Shown piece after piece: positions 12,633-24,948 of a stretch of DNA of 64,000 bases (the first letter of the stretch is position 1; the number at the start of each line of letters is the position of its first letter). The notes under the pieces are model-generated. The model had not been told where the DNA came from, ran no database searches, and worked only from the letters and a program-made list of their open reading frames with translations. A program made the position numbers and the translations under genes. The stretch is from Ischnura elegans. Its lineage: Eukaryota > Arthropoda > Insecta > Odonata > Coenagrionidae. The stretch spans positions 90,021,030-90,085,029 of the forward strand of contig NC_060246.1 of assembly GCF_921293095.1 (NCBI RefSeq), written 5' to 3'.

Positions 12633-13319
12633 GAATAGAGACTATATTGATAATTAATTATTACTTAAAATTATAAGCACCATATCCATGGTAATTTGCG
12701 GCAATAAACTGTTTAAATGAAAATATTTTTAACCACAGAGGTCACATAATGAGGTCACGATAATCAAATTCGAATCAGAGGATAAAATCAATTCTTTATC
12801 AGGGATATTAAAAAAGGCTCCATGGTGAATGTAATGCAAAATCTTATCACAAAAGGTAAATTTCCTCGAATCGGTTGATGAAAAAGTTGACTCTTGGTCT
12901 ATTTTTTACTTTGCCAGAAATTTTGAATCAGGTGCAGAAGAGTTAAAGAATAAAAAGTAAAAATAAACGACGAACTTATTAGTTTGAGTCAGTTCCAGTT
13001 ATTTTCAGAATGTGCACATAAGTAGACCGGTAGGGACCCCAAGATAAAGTAAAAGTCTTTATATATTCGCGATGAATAAATTCCCATATTAAAAATACAA
13101 CCAAAAGTGTGTATGAAAGGGAATAAATGTATAAGGTCGGTAAATTTTTAAGGAGTTATTATTAAAATTGTCAATAATCTATTATTTCACATGAAATACA
13201 AAAATCGTTGCACTACGTTCCTTTAAATTGCTTTACCGATTCAATCAACTCGAAGGCCGGTTTGAATAGGTAATAATAGATCCCACATCAAAATAAGCCA
13301 AAGGCGTGTAAATTTAACT

Positions 13320-13460
13320 CATTCAGGATAGAATCACTTCCTTCCCCTGGGCCACCTCAACTTTGAGCCTTTTCGTGTGGGATGTGCGAGGGCTTCAGCC
13401 GGGATTTGACATTGTGGCCCCGCGATCGATAGCCTAACACTCTGCCCACTTGACTAACTT
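13320..13460 (-). mobile_element. tRNA-derived SINE (minus strand), same family as 12.5 kb
   Basis: A-box-like GTTAGTCAAGTGGGC is at about 13444-13457 and B-box TGTCAAATCCC at 13401-13411 on the minus strand. A body with GAAGCCCTCGCACATCCC follows. The right part (13281-13315) resembles a segment at 13082-13130, so a further repeat may adjoin. Boundaries are approximate. Confidence 0.5.
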
Positions 13461-14332
13461 TATCACCAAAATAACTGATTACTAAGTATTAATGTATTGA
13501 AAAAAAAATTAAATGCACTGACTCGAGTTTCGCATTTTTTCCCATCTGCTAGCACACCTGACTTTAACCCTTTCAAGGTCGACTTAGAGATACAAGTACT
13601 CTTCGGCCATAAACCCTTCTTTTTTCCCGCAGTCTGCCAGCCTGAGTCCACTTTCCCCGCCGTCACACCTTCGCAACTTATCTGAGCGTTGTACCATCTA
13701 AAAATTGAAATATTATCCCGGCAACCCCCTCCCCGCTTCCGCATGCCGTGCCGCATGCCTTCTACCGGACTCTTGGAGAAATTATGGGTTTGCTCCGGAC
13801 GTTTTATTACATTTACCAAGTTTGGACAGATTCCAGCTGTATTTTATTCCCCTCTAGTACTCTACGAATTCTTTTCCCCGTCCAAACTGCTGTTTATCCG
13901 AGACCGTCAATCCTGGCTCAGTTACCCCGTAGTAGATAGTGACTTGAACGTTCCGATGCATTTCCTGATATCACCGATTTATTTTTCTTAAGGCTCCAGT
14001 TTCAATGCAATGCATGTGTCCCATTTATCGAGCTCCGTCTGCGTGAATTTTTCGTGAGTGGATCTCTGGCCATGAAAATAAGCATGGATTGCAAAAACGG
14101 GAGGAAATTGGCAACTGTTTATGAGCTTCACGTTAGTTGTCTACCCGAAAGAATCATTGGCCTTTTTTATTTCTCTCACTTCTCTTCTTAAAAACCTGCC
14201 TATGTTATTTAAAATATTAATTAAGTTTAAGGTGATAAAAAATAAGTGACATCTATGATATATTTCATATCTATTTCCACAAGCAAAAGATGTTTACCAT
14301 ACGTGAGTATGGTGGTTTTTCATCCTCTGGAG

Positions 14333-14597
14333 TATAGGGGGCAGGGGGTACGTGCCCCCCTAAAATTCTCAAAGATTTTTATCATGGTTAACATTATCTT
14401 TGTTTTGTATTGTCTAATGGAGCCTCAATCTTTAAATTTCATATTAAGACCTTTAATATTAAAATGAAGCGAATATTTCGTAGAGTAATTGCTGTATATA
14501 GTTTTTAATTTTAAATATGAGAAGACCGTTTGCCTGTCAGACACCTTTGTGCCCCCCCCCCCCCCCTCCCGACCCAAACAGCCTGGATCCACCCTTG
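14333..14597 (+). mobile_element. Dispersed repeat family A, copy 1 (hAT-like, non-autonomous)
   Basis: This is one of three related copies. It starts TATAGGGGGCAGGGGG, has an AT-rich middle containing ATGGAGCCTCAATCTTTAAA, and ends GGATCCACCCTTG (CAAGGGTGGATCC on the other strand). Flanking 8-mers CTCTGGAG and CTCAAGAG agree at six of eight positions and could be a mutated target-site duplication. A run of 15 C at 14552-14566 lies inside. It shares its central half with the copy at 38.66 kb and its right half with the inverted copy at 18.66 kb. Confidence 0.55.
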
Positions 14598-14998
14598 CTC
14601 AAGAGTAACCATGGAAGAGACACATTACCTACATCAAGGGCAACAGCAATTAGCAGCTTAAGTTCAATTATAGGAGGGCTAGCGGAACGAGTGCCAGATT
14701 TCTCTTAGTGAAAACCAAGGTTTTTAGTTTTAAGAATGAATATAATGTAAAAGTCATTAAAGTTGTGGTTTTAAAAGATAAATTTTAACTTTTTCTCAAC
14801 TAACTCTTTGGAGTGCAAGTATTGAAATCGCGGTTTGGTCGCTAGTTAATAACGAATATACATTGTCATTAATTCGGCAGAAAACATATTTAATATTTAA
14901 ATTTTACTCCTAAACAATGGGCTCTTTCTAAGAATAATCATCCCATACATATTTTAAGTACTGTAAATGCATTACGGACTATGTTCAGCTTTAAATAC

Positions 14999-15264
14999 TC
15001 ACTGTTTATAATTCAAGAATAATGTCAATTTTAATTTTAAAAATTAAAGCTGAGCCACATGAATGTTATGTTACAGTGGTTATGTGCTATTGAAACAGTG
15101 GTTAACACATTGTTACAAACATTTTTAGAAAAATTTCGTCGAATCTTTATAAAATTTCCCGCTAAATTTAGAGAATGGACCGTACGCTAACGTCCAGGAG
15201 ACAGGGATTCCAAGTCGCCTGTACAATCTCAAAAAAAACTTTAGCTTCTTATAATTCTGGTACC
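14999..15264 (+). repeat. Inverted duplication D, left arm
   Basis: Its reverse complement matches 15842-15993. Paired landmarks are CTCACTGTTTATAATTCAAG with CTTGAATTATAAACAGTGAG, GAGACAGGGATTCCAAGTCG with CGACTTAGAATCCCTGTCTC, and GGTACC with GGTACC. The left arm has about 90 extra bases (around 15060-15145) that are missing from the right arm. Confidence 0.65.
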
Positions 15265-15841
15265 TAATTTTCTGAACGAGAAGTCCACCTTCTATCTGTG
15301 GCTTTTTCGGCCTACAAATCATTGCTGAGACCATTTCATTAACGAATGTGCATTATCTAAATTGATAATTTTCTATTCGTCCTGAAGTGACTCCATTATT
15401 AATCCATTCAAACATATTACTCTTTTTGGAAATTCTGCAAATTCTACTGACCCTTTTTCATATTCCGAGGGCGACCAAACTCGACGTTTTTTTGTTCGAC
15501 CGTGAGCCCATTGCTGTTTGCCAAAGTGACCGGCCAAGTGGCAGTGGAGGACAAAAAGTGGAACAGGACTGGAAGAATCTAGTGAGAAAATCTGGAAGAG
15601 ATAGGAAAAGTCGGGAGATTAATTGGGATTTGTCGAAAGAGAATGCAGTTGATTGGAGAGACGAGCGTTTGGGCTAAGTGGGATTAGTAGAGGGTTAATC
15701 CAAAAGGTTTGAGTGAGGTCTGTTTTCATTTTAATCCGGGAAGGTTTTGATCGAAGCTATTATGAGGGAGTTTCAAAGAAATTCTCCGCTTCAGAGTGGG
15801 ATTATGAAGAAATATATAGATCGAGGAAAATTCAAGGAGTA

Positions 15842-15993
15842 GGTACCTTCTCTTCGAATTAAACTCTTGGAGTTATCTTTGAGATGGTACGGGCGACTTA
15901 GAATCCCTGTCTCTTGGAAGTTATCGCAAGGCCCATTTTTTAAATTTAGGGGGGAAATAAAATTGACATTAATCTTGAATTATAAACAGTGAG
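15842..15993 (-). repeat. Inverted duplication D, right arm
   Basis: This is the inverted partner of 14999-15264, separated by about 580 bases. It may be two copies of one dispersed repeat in opposite orientation, or a fold-back structure; the spacer has no recognisable coding. Confidence 0.65.
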
Positions 15994-16827
15994 TGGTTCC
16001 GCAAAATTTATTTCTTTCTTGCCTGAATGCACTAGTCAAGAATACCTCTATATTCACGAATTCCGGTCACACGAAATAAATTTTGAGGAAGCATATCGTA
16101 AAGGTATTTAATTTCAAATTCGTAGAAGTATTCAATCAAATCATTTTTTGTAAATTATGAACTTGATGAAAAAATAAACCATTACAGTTCTTAACCCCGC
16201 TTGGATGAAATAAAATTAGTAATATTCCCCACTGATTTTATTCTGTCGTCTATTTTATTCTTTTTTCAGCGTATTCACATTCCTTAGTATTTTTACAGTG
16301 TATTCAGTGCAATCACTTGGCGGCAAGGGAATTACAAGTGGCAATTTATAGCATAACAATAAATGGTTAATTTTGATCCAGTTTGGATTTTTTCCACGCG
16401 TAAATTTTCAGAGCGTACTCGATTGCTGTTTTTCCATGTTTAAGTTGTGTAGAATTTCTATCAAATCAGTAGGAAATGTTATTTTCATGTTTGTCGCAGA
16501 TTAAGTTTTTATGATTTTACTCAATGGAATTATGATTGCATTGCAGAAATAATGATTTGAAGCGTTTTTTATGATATTGCAGTGGTTTTACAAGTTTCTT
16601 TATGCGTAGAAATTGTTGCTTTAAACTGCCAAAGCCTCATGCTCATCACATTTTCTTCGCCAAGACTTCGTTACTTTTTCTGTCATCGTGTAAGCTTACG
16701 TTATACGTTCTCGAGACACCTGTATCCTTCGCCGTTTAATATTTATAAAAGGAGCCCATTCTCGAAGTAGTGTCTGACGTTAATGCTCCCAAATTTAATT
16801 TTTGCATCAACCTGAGTGATCACTGCA

Positions 16828-16867
16828 TTTTTAACGTATTCGTGCAGGTGCACGAATACGTTAAAAA
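16828..16867. repeat. Perfect palindrome, 19-bp arms, 2-nt centre
   Basis: TTTTTAACGTATTCGTGCA is followed by GG and then by its exact reverse complement. The flanks do not extend the match. Arms this long and perfect are not expected by chance in 64 kb. Confidence 0.85.
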
Positions 16868-17500
16868 CTTCTACTTTTATGAACGACGCTTATCAATATG
16901 ATTATATGACTTATTCAAAATAACTTCAAGTCCCACAAGTGGGTTTTCTTTTACTACGAGGAATTTTGTGACCAAAAGTTCGTGAGGTATTTTGTCACCG
17001 TACAGTATAAATGGCGATAAAAATGTTCATGCTGCCTTTTCTTCCCGAGAGTAAATAATTTCCAAATGAAATCTCTTTAAGCTGTCTAGCTTAAAGCGGT
17101 TGCAAGATATTTTAAGAAATTGATATGCTTGTAGAACAATTTAGGAGCGTAATTTTTGTAACGCAGGGTCCAGTAATGAATTGGGTACCTTTGAGGAATT
17201 TATTTAGCTTTTATTTTTCTCTGAATAAAATGAAAGCCATTTTAGTTTACATAACCATTGTCCGGAATGAGATTTCGTGCCTAAGCTATTCCAGATGTGG
17301 CTAAGCGATTTTACTTAAATGTGCCTTGTGTCCGTCATTAGCAATCTTTAGTCAGCTAATAATTACTTACTCCTGGTTCATTAGTTTTTAAATTTTCTGT
17401 GCTCGTATCACTTTTCTAGAACCCATCATTTAAAGTCAAAAACTCTCGCCTGAAGAAATTGTAATAATTTTCAATCACAAAAGTAGATTCATCGCAAAAA

Positions 17501-17745
17501 CGAAGACTTAATTTCGTTTCTTAGTGTATATCAATGTTTTCCATGTCATTTGGAAGAAACAAATCCTCTTGCTACGAAAGCGATAGGGTTATCAAATGTA
17601 GCACTTTGTTTTTGAAATTCCACTAAATCTCAAAGACTTTTGACGTCAATGCACTAATCGTTACAGTATCGTAATTGGTAAATATAAACTGTTTTTAACT
17701 CTCCTGCTATGCAGAGTTGAAATCGATTTTATATTTACATTGATC
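17501..17745 (+). repeat. Dispersed ~240-bp repeat B, copy 2
   Basis: This is the direct-orientation partner of 12273-12515, about 5.2 kb away. The two copies agree at roughly four of five or more positions by eye. Its character is unknown; a SINE/MITE body or a segmental duplication are both possible. Confidence 0.7.
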
Positions 17746-18527
17746 TCTAATGTTATAGAATGAAATTATTATCCTGTGATGAATTAGTCTGCGGGTTTAT
17801 CAGCACGTTAACCCCTAGCAAGTCGCTCAGCGAACATTACTCGTGTCTTTTTTCAGGTGTAAGCTTTAGCTCTGCTTCCTGTGGAGAAAAGTAGCCGGCA
17901 CATCCAGGGATAATCACCAGGATCCCTTGATTTTTATAGGTTACTATTCTCCTTAGTTCTCCCGTACCGTGGGGTCATTGAATTAATGACGCCAGGTATT
18001 TCATGACTGAAACCAATACAAATAGTGAAAGAAATATGCAAGATTCTTAGAATAAATTGGAGCCTTTAAGGAATAAAAAATTAACACCTCTCGTTCACAA
18101 TACCTGGAATATATAATTGCACCCGATTACTAATTTTCTTTTACTCTCGGTTTTTAAGGTTATGTTGAGCTTTATTAATTGCTAAACAACTAATGAAACT
18201 ATTCCTGTTTGGTATAGCGCTGTCCCATATTCATAGACCCATTTTCAAATGCTTTTTTTTTGTTGGGTAAAGTTTGCCTCAAGTTTATCGCCATGGTTAC
18301 AATGCCTTTATTTTTTAATATTCTACACTAGTGAGGTATACCCATTAAAATTCAACGGGTAGCAAGGCTAAAAAATATATTTATGCCAAAATTATGAATG
18401 ATCTTTTGTGATACTTCTGCAATTAGGTAAATCAGTCTCGTATCTCATTTAAAATTATTCTTGCCTTTGAAGCCATTCTAAGAACTTACGTTTTCGTCCC
18501 ACCCAATTCATCTTCCCAGAAGGACCA

Positions 18528-18568
18528 TAAGGATATAAGTGACCAAATATTAGTCACTTGTATCCTTA
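18528..18568. repeat. Hairpin, 16-bp arms, 9-nt loop
   Basis: TAAGGATATAAGTGAC pairs with GTCACTTGTATCCTTA; the single mismatch would be a G-U wobble in RNA. The loop is CAAATATTA. Confidence 0.7.
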
Positions 18569-18661
18569 CCATTCACAATGAAGCTTTTAAAATAAGTCAT
18601 TTTCCCTCTTTAGCATTGAATTTTTTAAGTATATTTATCTACCGGGAAGCATTGTTACTGG

Positions 18662-18860
18662 CAAGGGCGGATCTATGACTTTTTATTGTGGGGCACAGGG
18701 GTCTGGCAGGCAAACGGTCTTCTCGTAATTGAGATTAAAAACTATATAAAACAATTACTTTTCGAAATGTTCTCTTTATTTTAACATGAAATTTATTAGT
18801 ATGAAAGTTACATAAATAATACAGGCAGTTTTTGAGTCCCTTTCCCCCTTGGGTGATCCT
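18662..18860 (-). mobile_element. Dispersed repeat family A, copy 2 (inverted)
   Basis: Reading the minus strand reproduces the right half of the 14.3-kb copy: AAGTAATTG, then TATATAGTTTTTAAT, GAGAAGACCGTTTGCCTG, and a terminal GGATC...CCCTTG. The outer end on the + strand is CAAGGGCGGATCTA. The inner boundary near 18860 is approximate, because another repeat unit starts at 18867. Identity in the shared part is high by eye. Confidence 0.55.
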
Positions 18861-18866
18861 TTTTTT

Positions 18867-19347
18867 CCAGCCTTTATATCAACTCACCAACCTGTCTGTT
18901 TGTTTGTCTGTTTGTCTGGTACAAATCTTGTAACTCAAATTTGACTCACTTCCTGTGAAGCAAAAACGCTGAAATTTTGCACACTTCTTCATTTCCGATG
19001 ACAATACATGAAAATATAACTTTTTCTCTCCAACCCCCCTTTAACCACCCCCCAGTCAACCTATAGCCCCCAAAACATGTTTTTGATCTAAGAAGTTCCA
19101 AATGGTCGATTTTCGTGTTTTGCGACCACAGTAAAAGTTATCCACTTTAGGCATATCCACATAGTAGGCATTTAAAAGCATATGGGTGGCATTTTGAAAC
19201 ATAGGGGGCTTACCATTCACTGAAAATTTAATAAATATAGTGACTTTTTTAAAACGTCACTTTTGGTTTTTCGGGGTCACTGAGTTTTTTTGCTTTGTGT
19301 CATATATAAACGTTGCTCATCCCCTGTAATCTAAATATAAAGGCTGG
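18867..19347. repeat. 481-bp unit bounded by perfect 13-bp inverted repeats (MITE candidate)
   Basis: CCAGCCTTTATAT at 18867-18879 is exactly reverse-complemented by ATATAAAGGCTGG at 19335-19347. T-runs lie on both outer sides, so a target-site duplication cannot be defined cleanly. Inside are a short GTTT/GTCT tract near 18894-18918, C-rich blocks around 19027-19075 and no long frame. Size, terminal repeats and lack of coding fit a miniature inverted-repeat transposable element. It abuts repeat family A copy 2. Confidence 0.5.
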
Positions 19348-22300
19348 TTTTTAAAAAACATTTTTTTATAAGAGCTTATTCGAGCTATGCTAGCTAATGA
19401 ACAATGACCGGAAAATCTGCATTCCTGACTTCTGCTCAAGTCTTAAATGATAGAGGCTCTGTAATGCACGACAAAAGACGGACGTAATGATTATCGTCAG
19501 GAAAATCTTGAAAAGCTGAACTTAAACTAAAAGCAGGGAAAAAACAGGAGGTATTGATGGATGGGGTAAATATTATTGAAAGGTTTTCTTACACCTCGAT
19601 TTTTGGAGGAGATGTGCAAAACGCCAAATTTCAAACGACACTTAAACATTTACATTCAAATGACGAGGAAATATTTCGTCGGAGTTGCTTAAGGATAAAA
19701 GTTGAAGAAAATTTCATTTACCTTAATTTTGAACGTAACACATATCACGTAAATCTTAAAATATTCCGAGTTATGAACATGAAAATAAAAAAATATTACA
19801 AATTTTCCTTTTTTGTCATTTTTTTCAAGGTTGTGCGACAAAATTTTGTAAAAGAAAACTCTTAATCGGATTCAGTACACCAAAATAACAAAAATATCAA
19901 AATTAAAAGCTTCCCCCGAAGGCCCTTTTTGGCTACTTTTTAATTGGACTAAAAGGATAAAATAGTAAGGCGTAGTTTCATTCGATTTCGAGTTATCTCG
20001 CTCCAGTAATATCTTATTAGTGTTCCATTTCTCAGCTGTTATAAATTTCAAACTTCTTAAATTATTAGCTCTGAAGTATGTTTTACTTTTGAGCGTGGAA
20101 TCGGATGTCAATTCAGCCCGTAAATCTGTTGCTCTCCGTCATTTCCCTGGAGCTGTTGGAACAACGAAGATTCCTGCTTTCTATAAAATCATTTCAACAC
20201 AATTTCATGAGCTATATGATGGCCTAACAGCTTGTTTGTCTCATCAAGCTATTGACTGACGAAATTAGTAAACTTTTGGATTGCTTTCTTTGGACGAATG
20301 GAAGAGCTTGCTAATTTTGCAAAAATAAGCGTGGCAAATTTTTCGTAATGAAGATCAGAAAGCTTCCGAACCCCAGAAGTCCCTTTTGAACCTACTACTC
20401 CACAATTATGAAGTGGAGCTTAAGGGAGGGGAAGACGCTTTTGTCGCCTTTTACGGTCTCACTTAAGTCCCCCCGGGAAGTTTTCTCGTGTCTGGTGAAT
20501 TAGAGTCCCGGTGCGAGGAGCACTTAATCAAAGGACGAAGGAAGCTGGGACTCTTAAAGAGGACAGACGGTCGAGACATCTGTAGGGGGCAAGAAGTACG
20601 TCTGGCCCACACTGTTAGGAAAACCTGAAGCTCTTGGAGCTGAAAAGCATACCAAATTTGCAAGTTGCAATTCACGTTGTCACTATTTTATATATTTCTA
20701 AAAATTCTCACGTTAGCTAGTGTAAAATTGAAATAAGCCTTCTCATGCTAAGCACACTCAGGCACAAACGTCTCATACGTTCAGTAACAGTTTAGAAACC
20801 TCTTTCTATGGCTTCTCTTTACGGATGGTTCACTTTTTAGGTATCCTCGACGGGAAAGTTTGCCCTGTTTACAGAACGGAAGTTTTGGAGGTAACTTCTC
20901 CGTTTTAGTTTATCACGGTTTCCTGCCTTACTTTTCCCCAATCCATCAGCAAAAGCATTCACTTTGATAGTCCATATCTACGAAGAACAATGGGAGTAGG
21001 AAGTTCGGGAGAATTGTTTTGACTTGAGTAAGGTGGTAAATATGGGTATAAAGCGGGGATTGAAAAAATGTCAGTGGTTGAAATGAAATTCATGCTTAGA
21101 TTAGCTTACCTTCTTTGTTTTTCCGTGCCAGTTTTTGAATAAAATTAACTGAAACAACTTGGGGGATATGAAATCTATGTGTAATCCAGAAAAAAAAATA
21201 TTTTTAACCCGTTCTTTCAAATGCTATGTTATTTTGTATTTTACCCATCATCCATGAATGAAGATTAAATTTTTTATGGATAGTTAATTTAAGCTTTTAA
21301 GGATCGCAATGGTATAGGGTATATACCGTAGTTTAGAATAATTAATAGAGCGACCGAATGAGTGTTACCGTATTCGATTTAAGAGGAAATTTAAGCTTAA
21401 TACTAGTATTGAGCATCACAGTAAATAATATTCTGTTGATTACCATACGTTCATTCATTGTTTAGAGCGTATACATATGCCATTACTTCGGTCCTATTTT
21501 GATTGCAAAAATAAATATGTAATTTTATCAAATATAAACCATCTGATCACGATTGAGAAATAAAAGTTCAAAATGGATAATAAAGTGTTATATTGCAACC
21601 ATGAGCCTTATTCGGTTTCTTATTTCACAGTGAAAAGGAAAAAATTGAATTGGAAAATGCGTCATACATCATGCAAACAAAACTATGTTATTAATAATGA
21701 AATACGCTTTGTTACTTCCACAAAATTCACAGAGTTTCTATTTATTACTGGTTTCGGCTATTACACCATTTTCAATTACTATATTATTTGGAAGCGATGC
21801 TAGCAACATGGATTAGGCATAACTATATGCATTATTGCTTTATAAATTTTAAACTGAATTGTCGATTGTACAATTACATTTTTGACGTGGATTCGTTTTA
21901 TTCGTTGTTTAACGTCTGGGTAGTATTACCCGGTAAAACGATGAATGTGTCTTTAATGGGGAATAGTTGAATGCTGAGGTCAGGAAACGTAGTCGAGATT
22001 CCTGTACATGTAAACTGCTGGCTTCAATGAAAACCGTTTCGCAGCTTCATTTGTTTCTCATATCACCTAAAACTGAAATCACAATGCATTATTAACCGCG
22101 TCAATGTATTTGATGTCGAATAAGTCTCGTACAATTTTTCATTTCCTCTTGATTTCATTCATCTAATGTTATTTACCTGATGTGCGCACGTTTTAGATCT
22201 TTTTGGAATTACCTTCATTACGAAACGATGGGTGAAATTCTACGATTAATGAACGAATAATGTAGCTATGAATTTCTTTCCCAAATCCACGGGTTTGTAA

Positions 22301-23372
22301 TTCATCGATTAAATAAATTCCCTGGGTATCCTTAATACCAATTATGTTTTTTGATAAATAATTTCATAATAATGTGAGTGGTGATTCTGTAATATTCTCC
22401 ACGTGGCGATAATAGAAGGAGAGGTTTGAAAGTTTGAGTTCCCATTAATTCATACCTCGGGAATTGAAATTTCGTGGGAGGAAATTTACTAAAAGCAATG
22501 GGGAAGCAGGTGTTCAAATGAAGTAGGGGTAAATGTGTTAAAGACAGTGGTGATGATATTGGGCGTATGACTTTACGGATAAACCTTGGCTATGGTTAAG
22601 GCAATGTTCACGATGGAAGAGCAAAATTTAGAAAGGCGCAGCTAACCTTCCACTGAATCTGAACCTCTAGACCGTGAATAATATTTAGTTACATTAATTT
22701 TCAATTCATTTATCTCTCTTTGAAACACCAGGACTGATCTGTGTGGTACTTGTTTTTTTTATTTTCGTCATTTGCCTTTGAACTTTTTAATATCTTGTCC
22801 TATTGATTTTAGATCTAAGTATTTTTCTTTCTACCATTCTCTATGCCTAACTATAGAATATTTACAATCAGCAATTTATACCGCGTATTCTTCAGCCATA
22901 AGTTTCATCGGGATAAATCTTCGGGCACATTTAAAGGAAATCCAGCCAATAACTCACCTCCGAACACCTATATAGTATAGGTGGTTTCTGATGGCCCTCA
23001 ACCCGATCCACTCGAGAAAAATATTCCTTGAATCTGTATCAAACTTATTCTCCATGAGCTGCATCCATCTGAAGTGACGTGACTGTCTCTGGATTTTTTA
23101 TGATCTCGGTCTTCGTTCCGATCCCATTCTTATTACCTTTATAAAAACTCTCAAACTTGAGTACCTTGTGTCCTGCTTTTGTTGAGCATGTTCCACCAGC
23201 CCTCTATCAGTAACTCATTGAATTGTACTGTAACTGATTGAATATTTGATCTGGTAGAGATTCATTTTAGTGGATGAGTGAAGCCAATCCCTGCTATAAA
23301 TCCTGAATTTATAAATTTTTGATGTAGCTAAGATATTCATTCATCGCGATGGAAAATTATTTCATGTAATTT

Positions 23373-23374
23373 TC

Positions 23375-23405
<31 letters not shown>

Positions 23406-23406
23406 C
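23373..23406 (+). repeat. (TC)n microsatellite
   Basis: 34 bases of TC repeats, interrupted once by CCC. Confidence 0.9.
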
Positions 23407-24902
23407 ATTATTAGTCTATTTTTATTTTCTCTAAATTAGCTCTTTATTTCAGATTTTTTTATTTTTGTGGCTTTTGTGCTGTCAAGATCCGTGGATACGT
23501 ACTTTTTCTATATTGCACGTGGATAGAGAAAGGCAATAAACATTTCAGTGCAGCAAACCGGTGCGTTTTTAATTAATTTTTTAACGGATTAGAAACTTTT
23601 TGATTCCCTCCAAGAGTTTACACCTTTATTTCCACCTTATCAGTGGTACTAATGTCTAACGATGTTTTTATCATAGAAAACTATTGACTATAAAGAATAT
23701 AATGTTCGTTAACATGCACGTTTTATTTTAGTTTCATGTCTTAGATTATGGTGAAAAATACTTTACGTAACCGCAAAATTCAGGTATAATTTATTTATTG
23801 CATTTTGCCTCTCCTCTTCTCGTCGCATCTGCCAATTAACGGCATCTGGATTTGAAACTCTGGAGCTAATAAATCTACCCCCAAAACAAACAATTTGCGA
23901 AAGGGAAAGTTGGCAACCTTACCACATACGCCCTCAGCTTCACCCGGGTCTAATTACCACTTTCCAAACCTCTCCAAAATCGGTTAATCAGCCAATCGGC
24001 GATGAAACTATAATATACTTGGATGGTGGGAGACAGCAAATTTTTTCAGGGAAGCGAAGCGGTGAATTAAAAATAAAATTTTTGAAAGGTTTAGAAATGC
24101 TTTACCTTTATTTTCACCTGGTAAATGAAAACAAGTACTCATATTATTGTAGACAGTCTAAAATTTCGACGTAAGAATGATCATGATAATTTCACATAAA
24201 TTGCAGGACTCCCCATGTTTTGATTTGATTTATTTCTCCCACTTCTACGAATGGCTCTAACATATGGCCTTTGAAACATCAAAATAGCAATAAAACTCGC
24301 AAACTAGAATTCTTGGTGTAATCTCCAGCGGAACTGGTCCTCATCAGTTGCTCTAATGAATTTAGAGCTAGAATGTGGTGTGGTAATAAATACCTCGTGT
24401 CTCGTTTTGAATTTATCAAGGATCATATCAAGGAATTTATAACTTCGAGCTAGCCACACTTCTTCGTATATCAATTATGTTGAGTCTTCAGTTAATGAGA
24501 CAAATTTATCCCAATACCTTTGCCCTCTTGATTACTGTTAGGGCTTTTGATACTACCACAGTTAGTAACTGAGTGATTAGGTGTATTTTTACAACGATTA
24601 CGAAGTGTTATCTCTTTTTACATTTTACCGTTTATGGTACCACTCAAAAATATTGCTCCCGTGTAAATTCCCAGAGTCGTCATTTATTTCGATTGGAAAA
24701 ACGCTTTTCGATCACTTCAACTATTTCCACTATTTTGTTTTCATTTAAATTTATTTTGAATCGGTTTCTTTTCCAATTTTTGGTGTTTTTCTACTGCTTT
24801 AATTGATTTCTTATATCTGTGTTAACTTTCTAAGTCATTTTTGAAAACCGAAAGAAAAACCCCAGACACAATGTTATTTACAATTTTACTAGAGTCCTTT
24901 TA

Positions 24903-24948
24903 TTTGGTCTTGGATCTGTTACAATTTTATAACAGATCTAATACCAAG
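24903..24948. repeat. Imperfect hairpin, 19-bp arms (16 matches), 8-nt loop
   Basis: TTTGGTCTTGGATCTGTTA and TAACAGATCTAATACCAAG are inverted repeats around CAATTTTA. The inner nine pairs are perfect. Confidence 0.55.

Noticed and set aside
14517..14708. Plus-strand frame containing a poly-Pro run
   Set aside because: It is the translation of the C15 tract and right end of repeat family A, not a gene.
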